Source: Gaeumannomyces sp. JS-464
Taxonomy: Eukaryota > Ascomycota > Sordariomycetes > Magnaporthales > Magnaporthaceae
Direction of reading: 5' to 3'
DNA length: 64,000 bases
Assembly: GCA_002197995.1 (NCBI GenBank)
Contig: NGZR01000003.1
Span: forward strand, 7,192,001 to 7,256,000
Shown: positions 10,503 to 23,792 of the stretch, piece after piece
Position numbering within the stretch: position 1 is the first letter of the stretch
Layout of the letters: each line of letters opens with the position of its first letter
Position numbers and translations under genes: made by a program
Notes under the pieces: generated by a model
The model's database searches: none
Told to the model about the DNA's origin: nothing
What the model saw: the letters and a program-made list of their open reading frames with translations, nothing else

Positions 10503-11163
10503 CTTGGTCCTCAGTATTAATCACTCGGGGGATGGAAAGCGATAGACAAAGGGTACTGCTTTGGGAGTTAAACGAACATCACCTACATGGACATGAACAA
10601 CAGGCCTGCCCTAGCGCTATTTTAAAAGTCCCTCTGCTTCCTCGGGGGACGCGTGCACTTTCCCTCATCGGCATATGCCCGTCCCACAGACCACAGGTTC
10701 GAATCGGAACTCCGTCCGAACCAAGATAGACACGCCAGTGCACTGGACGCGCCTCATGCAGCAGCTTGGACCAGACAGCGCGGCCATGTCAAGCCCCTGA
10801 GCCAACGCACGAGCCCAAGCTTGAATGGTGCGGCACGCATCTTGGGCGAAGCGCACTGACGCCTTTTCGGTGCTGCTTCGATAGTCTGTAAGCCGGGCTC
10901 GTTTCGAATTTTGAATTTTTTTCTTGCATAACTCGGATTTTTCTCTATTCATTTCTTCCTCTCGCCCATCTCATAAGGGCCCGAATAAAAACGCATGCAA
11001 AACGTCGACCCATCGCCAGCGGAATCGCGGGAGCCCGGTTGCCCCTCGACGAGCTGCCTTGATCATGTCCTTTGAGCTTATAGTCACCAGGCTGCTCTTG
11101 TGGAACTTTCAGAGATACCGCCGCCTGAAGCGACAGCAGTGCAGGAGCGTCTAGCGGAAAGAG
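10198..11163. other. Intergenic with CT microsatellite
   Basis: Contains the CT tract at 10428-10504 and otherwise no gene that I can support. The distal part is the presumed promoter of the PAQR gene. Confidence 0.45.
10428..10504 (+). repeat. (CT)n microsatellite, interrupted
   Basis: About 77 bp of almost pure CT/TC dinucleotides with a few CC and TT interruptions, about 230 bp downstream of the stop codon at 10197. Confidence 0.95.
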
Positions 11164-12324
11164 ATGGCGGACGGGACCGCTGTTCGGAAGCCACGCGTGG
11201 GAGCCGCGGCGAGCAGCCGTATCGGCGAGCACCGGATGACCTCCCATCCAGGCTCCCAGAGCAGGCTTTCCAAGAGAAAGACGTCCGCCACGGTCACGCC
11301 TACCCGCCTCCTCACCAACAGCCAGGTCCCGGGCGTGGTACAGCCAGCCACTGATCCACACCGGCTACCGCCCGTGACCAACTCGTGGACGGCCTGCCTG
11401 CGGACCGTCGCCGGCAGCGCGGGCCTGCACAACGAGACGGTCAACATCTACTCGCACCTGATCCCGGCGGTCGTCTGTCTGCTACTCCTCTTGGCCGGCA
11501 GCAGCGGCGGCGGGCTGGTCCGGCTCTTCCCGGCATCGACGGCGACCGACCGCCTGGTGATGCGGGCGTACCTCTGCACGTCGCTCGCCTGCTTCGCGAC
11601 CAGCGCCGCATACCACACCTTCATGTGCCACTCGGAGCGCGGCGCGGCGCTGTGGGTGCGCGTCGACTACGCCGCCATCCTGCTGCAGATTCTGGCTCGG
11701 TCGGGTCCGGGCTGTATTTCAGCTTCTACTGCGAGCCGGCGCTGCAGAGGATGTACTGGTCCATGGTGAGTGGAGTGTGTGGCCCCCGAAATTCCTCGAG
11801 GAGACAACAGATACCGGACATGAGCTCTAACCTACTAGCTCCCAGATATCGTTCCTGGTCCTTGTCGCCGGCTTGGTCGTCGTCAGCCCGCGGCTCCAGG
11901 ACCGCAAGTGGCGGGCGGCGCGGACGTGGATGTTTATCGCCACCGGCATGTCCACGTTCGCGCCCATCGTGCACGCCGCCACCATGTTTCCGTACCGCCA
12001 GCTCGACCGGCAGACCGGGCTGTCGTACTATTATGTCGAGGGATTGCTGGTGCTTCTAGGAGCGTGGCATTTTGGCGTAAGTTTTCTAGACGCTGGTCAG
12101 TCTTCCTTTTACCATTGGTACAGCGCTCTAACATTAACGTTTCCCTACAGTCCCGCTTCCCCGAGTGCTGGAAGCCTGGCAGGTTTGACATCTTTGGCGC
12201 GTCGCACCAGATCTTTCACCTCCTGGTTGCCGCGTCGGCCGCTGTGCATCTCTGCGGTCTCATGTCTGCGCTTCGTTGGAACCACGAGAACGCGCGGTGT
12301 TCGCTGCCTGAGCTTGGGAGTTAG
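11164..12324 (+). CDS. PAQR / Izh-family seven-transmembrane protein
   Basis: Three exons: 11164-11765, 11846-12076, 12151-12324; introns of 80 and 74 nt with CTAAC branch points; 335 residues. Fungal members (yeast Izh1-4) are membrane proteins tied to zinc and lipid homeostasis. Family signatures in order: LPAWY-type entry and IHTGYRP (from corrected frame), GLHNETVNIYSHLIP, the SAAYHTFMCHS motif after TM2, then GLYFSFYCEP, HAATMFPYRQ, and HQIFHLLVAASA near the C terminus. The His residues of SAAYH and HQIFH are the usual metal ligands. Three single-base breaks occur: one extra G at 11331-11333, one missing C at 11371-11373 (these two compensate each other and scramble the GYRP entry motif) and one missing G at 11694-11695. 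All are best explained as sequence errors. Confidence 0.88.
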
Positions 12325-13414
12325 ATAGTCCCCTCTTCCTCCAGTCCATAATTTGTTACACTTGTATTATATCCCCAGCCATGACGCTATCGCGTGCCCT
12401 GACATGCAACGGGCCAAACTGGGCATCTGATGCTGGCCCCATGGATTTTTATGCAGAATGGTAGAAGGCAAGCAGCCTCCAGAAACCAAGGTTACAGCAG
12501 AAGCCAGATGATCGGATCGGCATCGCATCATGTGGCCGCCAGGGTGCCATCCACCCCACGATGGTGGTGCAGACGGCTCATGCACCCCTCCCTCAGTCGA
12601 CAATTGACTAACACCCTGCAGCGGTCCCGGCCGCAGATTGACGAAAAAGAAGTGCCAGCGAGGGACTTGGGGATTTGATGAGTAAAGGCTCGAGTGCTAT
12701 TGGCCTTGGCAGCCAAATCTAGCACAACCAAGCACAACCCCATAGGGCACATGCAGGGCTCCCCGATCTCGAATTTTCCATGGCTAAATGGCCGAGGCTC
12801 CTGGCGCATGCATGGTATTCTCGCGACCAAGAATGCACCCGAATAGCTGAATAATCCCCAGGGCCTTAACCTCCGGGTCCCTCAATTATGCGCTCCTCAC
12901 GTGATGCGGTTCTCCCTGGCAAGCGAATCCTGAGCACGTAAACAGATGGGCGCGGATTCGATCGGCTGGGAGCGGCGTTCCCTTGGCTGTGTCGTGGAGT
13001 CAAGAGCATCTCCGCGGCGGGGGTTTTTTCGCCTCAGCTCAGAATGTCGCATCTCGCCCGGGCTCCCGGGACTCGGGTTTGCGCTTCCATTCCCATTGGC
13101 AGCGCTATTGCGCAGCATCTGATCCGGGAAGCAAACGATGCTCGGGGTGGCATGATTCCCCGGCCAGCCGCGGATGGCCATCCGTGAGGTCTCGATTTTC
13201 GCCCAGCATGCGAATTGAGTAACGCGGAGGTGACTCCGGCACACCATCAGGCGAAGGGGGCGTTTTTGTAAGGACTCGACGCGATATAAAATGCGAGTGG
13301 CCCGGTGTAGATTCCTCTCTAATTCTGGGTGCTGCTCTACACCACGGTCTCTCACCAGAGAACTCGATATCCGAAGCAACATCCCACTTATACATGACCA
13401 AGACCACACCCATC
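12325..13414. other. Intergenic; promoter of the P450 gene at its 3' end
   Basis: No supportable gene. The last 130 bp holds a good TATA box at 13285 and the leader of the P450 gene. Confidence 0.45.
13285..13290 (+). promoter_or_regulatory. TATA box of the NO reductase P450 gene
   Basis: GATATAAAAT with TATAAA at 13285-13290, 125 bp before the ATG at 13415. This places the transcription start near 13315-13330. Confidence 0.6.
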
Positions 13415-14932
<1,518 letters not shown>

Positions 14933-15519
14933 TTGGGAGGTTTGTCTCGCGCTCAGGTGACACAAGGAAGCAGCGTGGGCGGCGGCTAGAAAGATGGATG
15001 CTAGATTGGGTTGCGGGATGTGCCGTGGGAGATGCTTGCGCTGCAGGCGAATAGGCCATGCAAGTAAGTGGCTGCTTTGGATCTTGGCATCGCCGAGCCT
15101 GGAGCTGGTGGTCGCGGGGAGCTAGCCACGCAGGGCAGGACTTGTGTTTACATGGAAGGGAGCGTGCGAGCTTTCTTCATATTCCACTCTCGATGGAAAA
15201 ACAAAATCAACCACATCGGATGGGTCGCCCTCTTCGCCCAAGCGACGACTGGAATCAGTTGAATAGATGTCAATGAGTGATGCCGTGGTGACGTCAGAAG
15301 CGGCTCGTGGAGTCGATGACGATGCGAGGTGCTCCCATGGTGCTGGCACAAAGTACAGGGACGAAGCGCAGACTTGAATGCTCATAAAACCAGAGCCAGG
15401 AAGCAAAGGAGACGAACATTGGAACACGCAAAACAAAGGCCGCAAACCCCACCAGCAACAAATCTCGAGGCGCCTTGTCCAACCAGACCTAGACCAGTAC
15501 CTGCAAGAAACAACACAAC
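14933..15519. other. Intergenic, nothing recognised
   Basis: 3' flank of the P450 gene and 5' flank of the small gene at 15520. No other gene supported. Confidence 0.4.
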
Positions 15520-15798
15520 ATGCACCCCAACCCGCTCGAGGCCGGCGAGCAGTCGGCGCACAACATCAAGGACCCTCTCGACAGCTACAGCCTGGTAGAC
15601 CGCGCCAACAAGGAGAAGAAGGAGGAGAAGGAGGATGAGCGAAAGGCGGCCCAGGCAGAGGTCCCGCCTACTGCCCCGGCCAAGTCTCACGGCAACAAGC
15701 CCTCCAGGGGCGCCGTCACAGACGAGCAGCTCCAGAAGGAGGACGAGGAGCGCTTGCGCCAGAAGGGCGAGTCGAAGAAGGCAAAGTCGAACCAGTAG
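15520..15798 (+). CDS. Small hydrophilic fungal protein, 92 aa, function unknown
   Basis: A single-exon frame starting MHPNPLEAGEQSAHNIKDPL. The product is extremely hydrophilic: Lys/Glu-rich (ANKEKKEEKEDERKAAQ), with no Cys, Trp or Phe, so it is probably disordered with a central charged helix. The ATG has an A at -3 (AACATG) and is the first in a plausible leader. The N-terminal KDPLDSYSLVDRANKEKK looks like a conserved short motif of mould hypothetical proteins, but I cannot name a family. Convergent with the eS26 gene downstream. Confidence 0.6.
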   Translation: MHPNPLEAGEQSAHNIKDPLDSYSLVDRANKEKKEEKEDERKAAQAEVPPTAPAKSHGNKPSRGAVTDEQLQKEDEERLRQKGESKKAKSNQ

Positions 15799-16152
15799 GC
15801 TGGACGGAGCATCCAAGGGAGGGAGGGAGAGAGAGGCCGGGCTGCGTGTAGCCAGTTGAGTTACCAGACAGGTCGGACCGCGACGGCACACTGAGCAGAC
15901 ACATCAGCATTCCGGACATCGAAGCAACGTGACCAGAAGATCAATTTCCCTACGTAGCATCGCCAAGGGAAGAAAAGGGCCCCATTGCTGCGGAATCTCT
16001 CCATTCTGTCTACCGGAGAAGAAAAAACCGTTCCAAGAACAAAGCAAGCCCAGATGATTTTGACGCCAAAGCCCCCGTGTCCCATTTTCCCTGATCATGT
16101 CATGCACATGCCAATTGAGTTGGCGGCTCCGCAAGGTCATTCAACCCGCCCT
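15799..16152. other. Convergent 3' region
   Basis: 354 bp between two genes pointing at each other; presumed 3' untranslated regions and terminators. No gene seen. Confidence 0.5.
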
Positions 16153-17070
16153 TCAGGAGGTCTTAGCACCTTGGGTGGGAGTGATCTTCTTGCCGTCCTT
16201 GTTGTACCGGACACGAGGGGGCGGGGCACGGTTGCGGCGGCCCACGCGCGAGCGGACACTAGATGGGTATCATGTTAGCACGTGTGTTCTCGAGTTGTTG
16301 CAGGTTCGTTCTCGGAGGGGATGTCGAGAACAAGTGCCGAAGCACAGTGTCGGGTCGGATGGCCCTCTCTCTGAGCAAGCAGGAAAAGGCCCAAGGACTC
16401 AAAGGTCACCCGACGCCGGCACCGACGCTGCTCGTAAAACGAGTATGCGCGTGCGACAGCAGAGGAGGGGAGTTGTGAAGTTCGCCAAGGTTCGTCTCTA
16501 GCCCTGCATCCAGAGGACCCCAGCGACCTGCCGAAGCAGGAGCCGCCAAAGCACCGCTGGAGCAGTTGTCCCTCCCGTAGTGGACAAACACGTACCGAAC
16601 GATCTTGCCGTGGATGGCACAAGAAACGCAGTACTGCAGCTTGAGGTACATCTTGGGAACGGTGTACTCGGCGAAGACCGAGGCGTCCGAGATATCACCT
16701 GGAGGGGGGGCCAGAGGTCAGCGGTTGTCGAAGGGCGTGGAGAGCGCAAGCGCAGGGGAGGGGCGGTAGAGCCAGAGAGGGCCAGAGGGAGTGTCCTTCT
16801 CGCCCGTTCTGGGCAACGGCCAAAAGACGTACGAATAGCAGCAGACTCGACCATGTTGCGGATGGTGAAGCGCTTGATCGCCTTGTCCTTGGGCGTGCAT
16901 CGGCTGCAGTTGGAGCAGCGGATGGGCTTGACGTGGCCGCGGCCCTTCTTGTTGCGGCCGCTGGAGGGGAGACGTCCAGGTCAGTAAAGGCATCGTCGCG
17001 CGCCGCGCTGGCGGTCGTCGCCAAGGCGGAGGGCAGGGCACACTGACTTGTTCTTTCTCTTCTTGGGCAT
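16153..17070 (-). CDS. RPS26: 40S ribosomal protein S26 (eS26)
   Basis: Four exons on the minus strand: 17070-17048, 16960-16833, 16698-16596, 16258-16153, totalling 119 residues, the standard size. eS26 sits at the mRNA exit channel of the small subunit. The protein reads [20 protein letters not shown], then [59 protein letters not shown], and [19 protein letters not shown]; the zinc-binding Cys pairs CSNC and CVSC are present. Donors are GTCAGT, GTACGT and GTACGT. The last intron (16259-16595, 337 nt) is unusually long for this window. I looked for C/D-box snoRNA boxes in it and saw none. No frame break, unlike many neighbours. Head-to-head with ubiquitin-eS31. Confidence 0.97.
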
Positions 17071-18313
<1,243 letters not shown>

Positions 18314-19640
18314 GCTGCTCTCTTGGTTGCAACGGGATGACGAACTTTTCTTTTGGGGAAAAAATGGGATGGCACGGAAACCACTGGGACGGGACATGAC
18401 ATACCCGGACCCTTCTCAAGGCGTTGATGTAGCATATGCTCGTTTTTTTCTTTACGGCTCTGACTGGCAATCAATGGACTGGGAACTTGATGATACCACG
18501 ACTTTGAACAACTGACCCGTTCCTCGCCGTCACGGTGACGTTGCATGTGCGGTTCTTTGCCAGGTGAAATGGTCCAGCCGCTGTTGGGTGCATGTGCCTG
18601 AGGATGGGACATGGACTGCCTTGTTTGTTTTTCATTCTCCAGACAGGGAAGCCCAGCTGGAGATGGCCGCGATGGCCGTGGAAATATGCAGACGGATCGG
18701 TGACGGCAGTGGGCGGGCGGCTGATGCAGGTCCCCACCGAGGGCGGGGTGTCATCGACGGCTCACGAGCCAAATACAGCGCCGGCTCAAACGCAGCAAAA
18801 GTGGGCAAGCATGCAGCTTTGTGACCTGGTCCGGCGCACACCACGCTGATATTTGCGCCCATTAGCGGCCCCGAGCAGGATTCGGCCGGATCTCATGGCG
18901 CTGGTGTGTAGATCCCGATGCTACCGTTTCGCACGCGGGAGCGGCGACTGCGTCGACCCGGAATCCAGACATCATTCAATCCAGGACCAAATCAATAGCA
19001 GGCCGCCCATGGCATTGCTGAAGTCCACGGGACAGGTGGGCCGTTGATGACGACGCTCCAAGCGTCTCGCCACAGACAGCGCTCCGTTCAAGCCACACAC
19101 GACGGCGTGCTCAGCGTCTTGGCTCCTCCACTTTGCTGTGACAACCCTGTTCGCCTGTTCGTGCTTTTCCTCTCCATCCATGTCCCGGGCACAGGTGGCT
19201 TCGCTGGCGTCGACACGGCCAATCAGCCATCAAATCCGACCATCAGCCAGGCTGTGTGCGATGGGCGATTTGTCAAGGGAACATTCGACGCCAGAAACTG
19301 GGAGAGCACCAGCAGCCCGGAGTATCACACACCGCGTCCTTGTGCTGCCCCTGCATGAACACAGCGACCCAGATTTCTATTCCTTCATCTTGCGTCACGC
19401 TTGCTGCGCGACTTGGCATGCGCGAGATACGCTGAAGAGCATAGAGACACACTTGAGGCGTGGCCACACTTGTCCTGCATTGCGTTAACGATAGCGGTAG
19501 CTGGCGGGCGGCCTGCCACAGCCCTGTGCTCCGCTCTCCAGGAGGGTCCTCCATTGGTTTGCTCTCCTTCGAGTCAAAATACAGCTATTTAAAGACCACT
19601 TGTGTGCCTCTCCCGAGATTCCTTCTCGTCTCCTTCCATC
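18314..19640. other. Intergenic; chitinase promoter at its 3' end
   Basis: No supportable gene in about 1.3 kb. A TATA-like TATTTAAA lies at 19586-19593, 48 bp before the chitinase ATG. Confidence 0.45.
19586..19593 (+). promoter_or_regulatory. TATA box of the chitinase gene
   Basis: GCTATTTAAAGACC, about 50 bp upstream of the start codon at 19641; implies a very short leader. Confidence 0.5.
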
Positions 19641-21001
19641 ATGCCTTCTGTGCAGGGAAGCGTCATATTTGCCACCTCGGTCGCCCTCTTCTTTGGCCTC
19701 ATATTCACTATCTCGTCTACCCTCCTCGGCCTGGCCCCTCTGGGATTCAACAGCACCCTCCCCACAACACCGCAAACAACACCGCCGTTGGGTCACAGCA
19801 ACAACACCGGCAGCATGTCTGGAGGCTACCGCTCCGTCGCCTACTTTGTCAACTGGGCCATCTACGCCCGCAAGCACTTCCCCCAGAACCTGATAGCCCA
19901 GAACCTGACGCACGTGCTCTACGCCTTTGCCAACATCCGGCCCGACTCGGGCGAGGTGTACCTGACGGACCTGTGGGCCGACAAGGACATCCACTTCGAG
20001 GGCGACTCGTGGAACGACGAGGGCAACAACCTGTACGGTTGCCTCAAGCAGCTGAACCTGCTCAAGAAGCACAACCCCAACCTCAAGGTCCTCCATCTCC
20101 ATCGGCTGGACCTACTCGTCCAACTTCCGCCAGCCAGCCTCCACCCCCGAGGGCCGCGCCAACTTTGCCCGCACCGCCGTCGGCCTGGTCAAGCAGTACG
20201 GCTTCGACGGCATCGACATCGACTGGAGTACCCGCAGAACGCCGGGGAGGCCGCCAACCTCGTTGCCCTCCTGCAGGCCTGCCGCAACGAGCTCGACGCT
20301 TACAGCCGCACCCTCAACAACCCGTACCACTTCGAGCTGACGGTCGCGAGCCCGGCGGGTGCGCAAAACTACAACAACATGGACCTCCCCGGCATGGACC
20401 GGCTGCTCGACTTCTGGAACCTGATGGCGTACGATTATGCCGGCTCGTGGGACTCAAAGGCGGGCCACCAGGCCAACCTATTCCCGAGCTACTCCAACCC
20501 GGCGTCGACGCCGTTCAACACGGCCGCGGCGATCGACGCCTACGTCGCGCGGGGCATACACCCCAGCAAGATCGTCCTCGGCATGCCGCTGTACGGCCGC
20601 GCGTTCGAGAACACTGACGGGCCGGGGGCGCCCTACAGCGGCATCGGGCAGGGCACGTGGGAGGCCGGGGTGTACGACTACAAGGCGCTGCCGCAGGCGG
20701 GCGCCGAGGAGCGCGAGGACAGCGAGGCGGGCGCCACGTACAGCTACGACGTGGGCCGGCGGGTCATGGTCTCGTACGACACGGTCGGGCTGGCCAGGCG
20801 CAAGGCCGAGTTCATCCGGCAGCGGGGCCTGGGCGGCGGCATGTGGTGGGAGAGCAGCGCGGACAAGGCGGGCGCTGGGAGCCTGATTGGCAACGTCGTG
20901 GGGGTGTTTGGTGGGCCGGGCGGGCTCCAGCGGCGCGACAACGTGAGGGAGTTCCCCAGACCGAATTCAAGAACCTCAGGGAGGGCTTCCCGGGGCAGTA
21001 G
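19641..21001 (+). CDS. GH18 chitinase (Chit42-like) with N-terminal hydrophobic anchor
   Basis: About 454 residues after frame correction. It hydrolyses chitin beta-1,4 links for wall remodelling or nutrition. The N terminus carries a hydrophobic segment ([20 protein letters not shown], residues ~7-28) that looks like a signal anchor, followed by an Asn/Thr-rich linker. The catalytic domain shows [31 protein letters not shown], the active-site [13 protein letters not shown] (Glu is the acid/base), [31 protein letters not shown] and [12 protein letters not shown]. Three frame breaks: near 20094-20113, where the SxGG motif is scrambled (net two bases short); 20225-20226, one G missing in TGGGAG, hitting the catalytic Glu codon; and 20954-20957, one C missing, after which the tail reads [14 protein letters not shown]. 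The third resembles the common homopolymer error; the first is more complex. I chose ATG 19641 over an upstream non-ATG extension. Confidence 0.88.
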
Positions 21002-21484
21002 GCGGCAGGTCCAGGAAGGGGGGTTTGTTTTTCACAGTGCGTTTGTTTGTATTGGATACCTAGATAGACCTTAGCATGCAGCAATCTCAGCCGAGGCCAG
21101 TCCTCTCTACTAGCCCCGAGTCCCCATCTTTCAGCTGTCACTCAAGCGCAAGTGCCCAAGGTCAAGTGCTTTCTCTGTTCAGGACAGGGGTAGCACGGGA
21201 CGAAGGGTCTGTGTGCCGCTGCCAGGGGCCAAAAGCGGCGTCGAGCGGCAAAACTCGATCACCTGACCCACCCCACTGCAGCTGATCCGTGCTCCAGCTC
21301 AAGCTTTGGATGCATTGAGGCAGGGGAAAAAGAAAAAAAAATTCATTGGAGTGGATTGCGGAAGGAAAAAAAACCAGCGTGAAGGTTGTGCATTTTGACC
21401 GACGGCCGGCACACCAAGGCCGCAACGAAAACGACAGACGCACCACCAGACCAAGAAAAAAAGGGCGACCTCCCTGCCGGCACG
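21002..21484. other. Intergenic, Nop56 promoter
   Basis: About 480 bp between the chitinase stop and the Nop56 start, both plus strand. A-rich runs at 21325-21375 precede the leader. No gene seen. Confidence 0.45.
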
Positions 21485-23230
21485 ATGGCGCACGTCAATT
21501 ACCTCCTCCATGAGACCCCGCGGGGTATGCCATCTTCGAGGTGGTGCACCAAGCCGACAGCGTCGGCCTCCGCCTGAAGGAGGTGCAGGACTCGATGGCC
21601 GACCTGTCCAAGTTCGGCAAGATGGTGAAGCTGGCGAATTGGTCGCCGTGGCCGTAAGTGTAGCCCGAGGCCAGTCTCCCAGGGCCGTGACAGTTGCCGG
21701 GATGGCAGTTCTGTCCTGTCCGAGTCAACGCGCCGTGTTCTCGCAGCTCGCGTTCGGCCGCGGCGCCTGTCTGCCCTATGCTCCTTTTTTGCGATGCGCC
21801 CAGCTGACCAGTAGCGGAACCCCTCGCCAAAAACTAAAAGCGAATTCCACGAGGGTCTGGAAAACATGAACGAGATCTCCGAGGGCCTGGTCACCGACTT
21901 CCTCAAGAACGCGCTCGAGCTCACGCTCCCCAAGACGAGCGGCAAGAAGAGCAAGGTCGTGCTGGGCGTGGCCGACAAGAAGCTGGCGGGCGAGATTAGC
22001 GCGCTCTTCCCCGGCGTCGAGTGCGAGACGATGGACACGTCTGAGGTGGTGGCCGACCTGCTGAGGGGCATCCGCACGCACGCCGAGAAGCTGCTCAAGT
22101 CGCTGCACGAGGGCGACATCCTGCGCGGCAGCCTCGGTCTGGGCCATGCCTACTCGCGCAACAAGGTCAAGTTCAACGTGCACCGCAACGACAACCACAT
22201 CATCCAGCAGATCGCCACGCTCGACGCCCTCGACAAGGGCATCAACGCCGGCTGCATGCGCGTGCGCGAGTGGTACGGCTGGCACTTCCCCGAGCTCATC
22301 AAGATCGTCTCGGACAACGTCACCTACGCCAAGCTGGTGCTCGCCATCGGCGACAAGAAGACGCTCGACGACAGCAAGCTGCACGACCTGGCCCTGATCC
22401 TCAGCGAGGACGGCGAGAAGGCGCAGGCCATCATCGACGCCGCCAAGATCTCCATGGGCCAGGACATCTCGGCCCCCGACGTCGAGATGGTCAAGTCGTT
22501 CGCCACCAGCGTCACCAACATGGCCGCCTACAGGAAAGTGCTGTCTGAGTCGCTCGAGAACAAGATGGGCATCGTCGCCCCCAACCTGCAGGTGATCCTG
22601 GGCACCCCCGTGGCCGCCCGCCTCATCTCGCACGCCGGCTCGCTCACCAACCTGTCCAAGTACCCGGCCTCAACGCTGCAGATCCTGGGTGCGGAGAAGG
22701 CCCTCTTCCGGGCGCTCAAGACCAAGGGCAACACGCCCAAGTACGGCCTCATATACCAGAGCACCTTTATCGGCCGCGCCGCGCCTCGCCAAAAGGGCCG
22801 CATCTCGCGCTTCCTGGCAAACAAGTGCAGCATCGCGAGCAGGATCGACAACTTCTCCGAGAACCCGAGCGCGCGGTTCGGTGAGGCGCTGCGTCAGCAG
22901 CTCGAGGACAGGCTCGAGTTCTACAGCTCGGGCAAGAAGCCGCAGAAGAACAGCGAGGCCATGAAGTCAGCCATGGACCTGATCCTGGCCGACGGCGGCA
23001 ACATGGACGTGGACACGGAGATGCTGGACCCCAGCACGGCCTCGCACGTGGCCGCCGCCGCCGAGGCCGCCCCCAAGGACAAGAAGTCCAAGAAGGAAAA
23101 GAAGTCCAAGGACGAGGACGGCAAGAAGGATAAGAAGGATAAGAAGCGCAAGTCACTGGACCCAGAGGCGATGGAGGTGGATGGCGAGAAGAAGAAGAAA
23201 AAGAAGAGAAAGTCGGAGGTTGCCGCATAG
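21485..23230 (+). CDS. NOP56: Nucleolar protein Nop56, box C/D snoRNP core
   Basis: Exons 21485-21653 and 21841-23230, 519 residues. Nop56 is a core protein of box C/D snoRNPs that guide rRNA 2'-O-methylation. The N-terminal domain reads MAHVNYLLHETP then GYAIFEVVHQADSVGLRLKE. The coiled coil and NOP domain follow: LGLGHAYSRNKVKFNVHRND, RVREWYGWHFPELIKIV, ISMGQDISAPDVEMVKSFAT, ARLISHAGSLTNLSKYPAST and LGAEKALFRALKTKGNTPKY, typical of Nop56 rather than Nop58. The C terminus is a long Lys/Glu tail (KKDKKDKKRKSLDPEAMEVD). The intron is 187 nt (GTAAGT; CTGACC; AAAAG). In exon 1 the run at 21516-21519 has four C where five are needed (ACCCCCGCG); the reading otherwise switches to a false frame. 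An error is likely because the protein is essential. Confidence 0.95.
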
Positions 23231-23792
23231 GAGCCGACCCCGACGTCTTGGCTTCGGTTATTTCTTTTCTTGCATTTGCAAAGTCTCTCGATTCGCGTCC
23301 GCGTCGTGTGCGTTTCTCTTGATCCATATCCCGGAGTTCTTGTGGGCTGGTTTTCTTTTACGGGTTATCTCGGTGTTCAGGTTTTTTTGTGTTACTCAAA
23401 AATATGTACATCATACCCATCACATTTGCAAAAGATGGAATGAAAAAAATCTACCGCCATAAAGATCAGACTCGGCTGTTTCCAGTTTTGTTCTTGCGCG
23501 AGTGTGGGCCAACGATGGGGCGACTTCTCCTCTCGCTCTCTCCCCTGACGCGCGCGGAACTGAGGCTTTGGAGAAGAAAGAACAAAATGCCATCCATGCT
23601 CCTATGCTGAGATCTGTGCTCGGGTTTATTATAGATACACCTTGTTGGAAACCGACCTCTTTCGTGATATCTCTTTTGTGCTCTCGACGGTTTGTTGACG
23701 GGAAGAGCCGAGCGTCAAAAACAAGATAAAAAGGAGGGGGAGAAAAAAAAAGGCAAAAGAATCAAGGGAGGAACAACACACATCTATCTATT
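23231..23792. other. Convergent 3' region, Nop56 / Vps4
   Basis: About 560 bp of AT-richer sequence with T- and A-rich tracts between two converging genes; presumed 3' untranslated regions. No gene supported. Confidence 0.5.

Noticed and set aside
10696..10705. GGTTCGAATC, a perfect tRNA T-loop/B-box sequence
   Set aside because: No A box at the right distance and no cloverleaf or acceptor pairing could be formed around it.
16259..16595. Possible snoRNA in the long eS26 intron
   Set aside because: No C/D or H/ACA signatures seen on the coding strand.
21654..21840. Possible snoRNA in the Nop56 intron (Nop56 introns host snoRNAs in animals)
   Set aside because: No RTGATGA C box paired with a CTGA D box near complementary ends.
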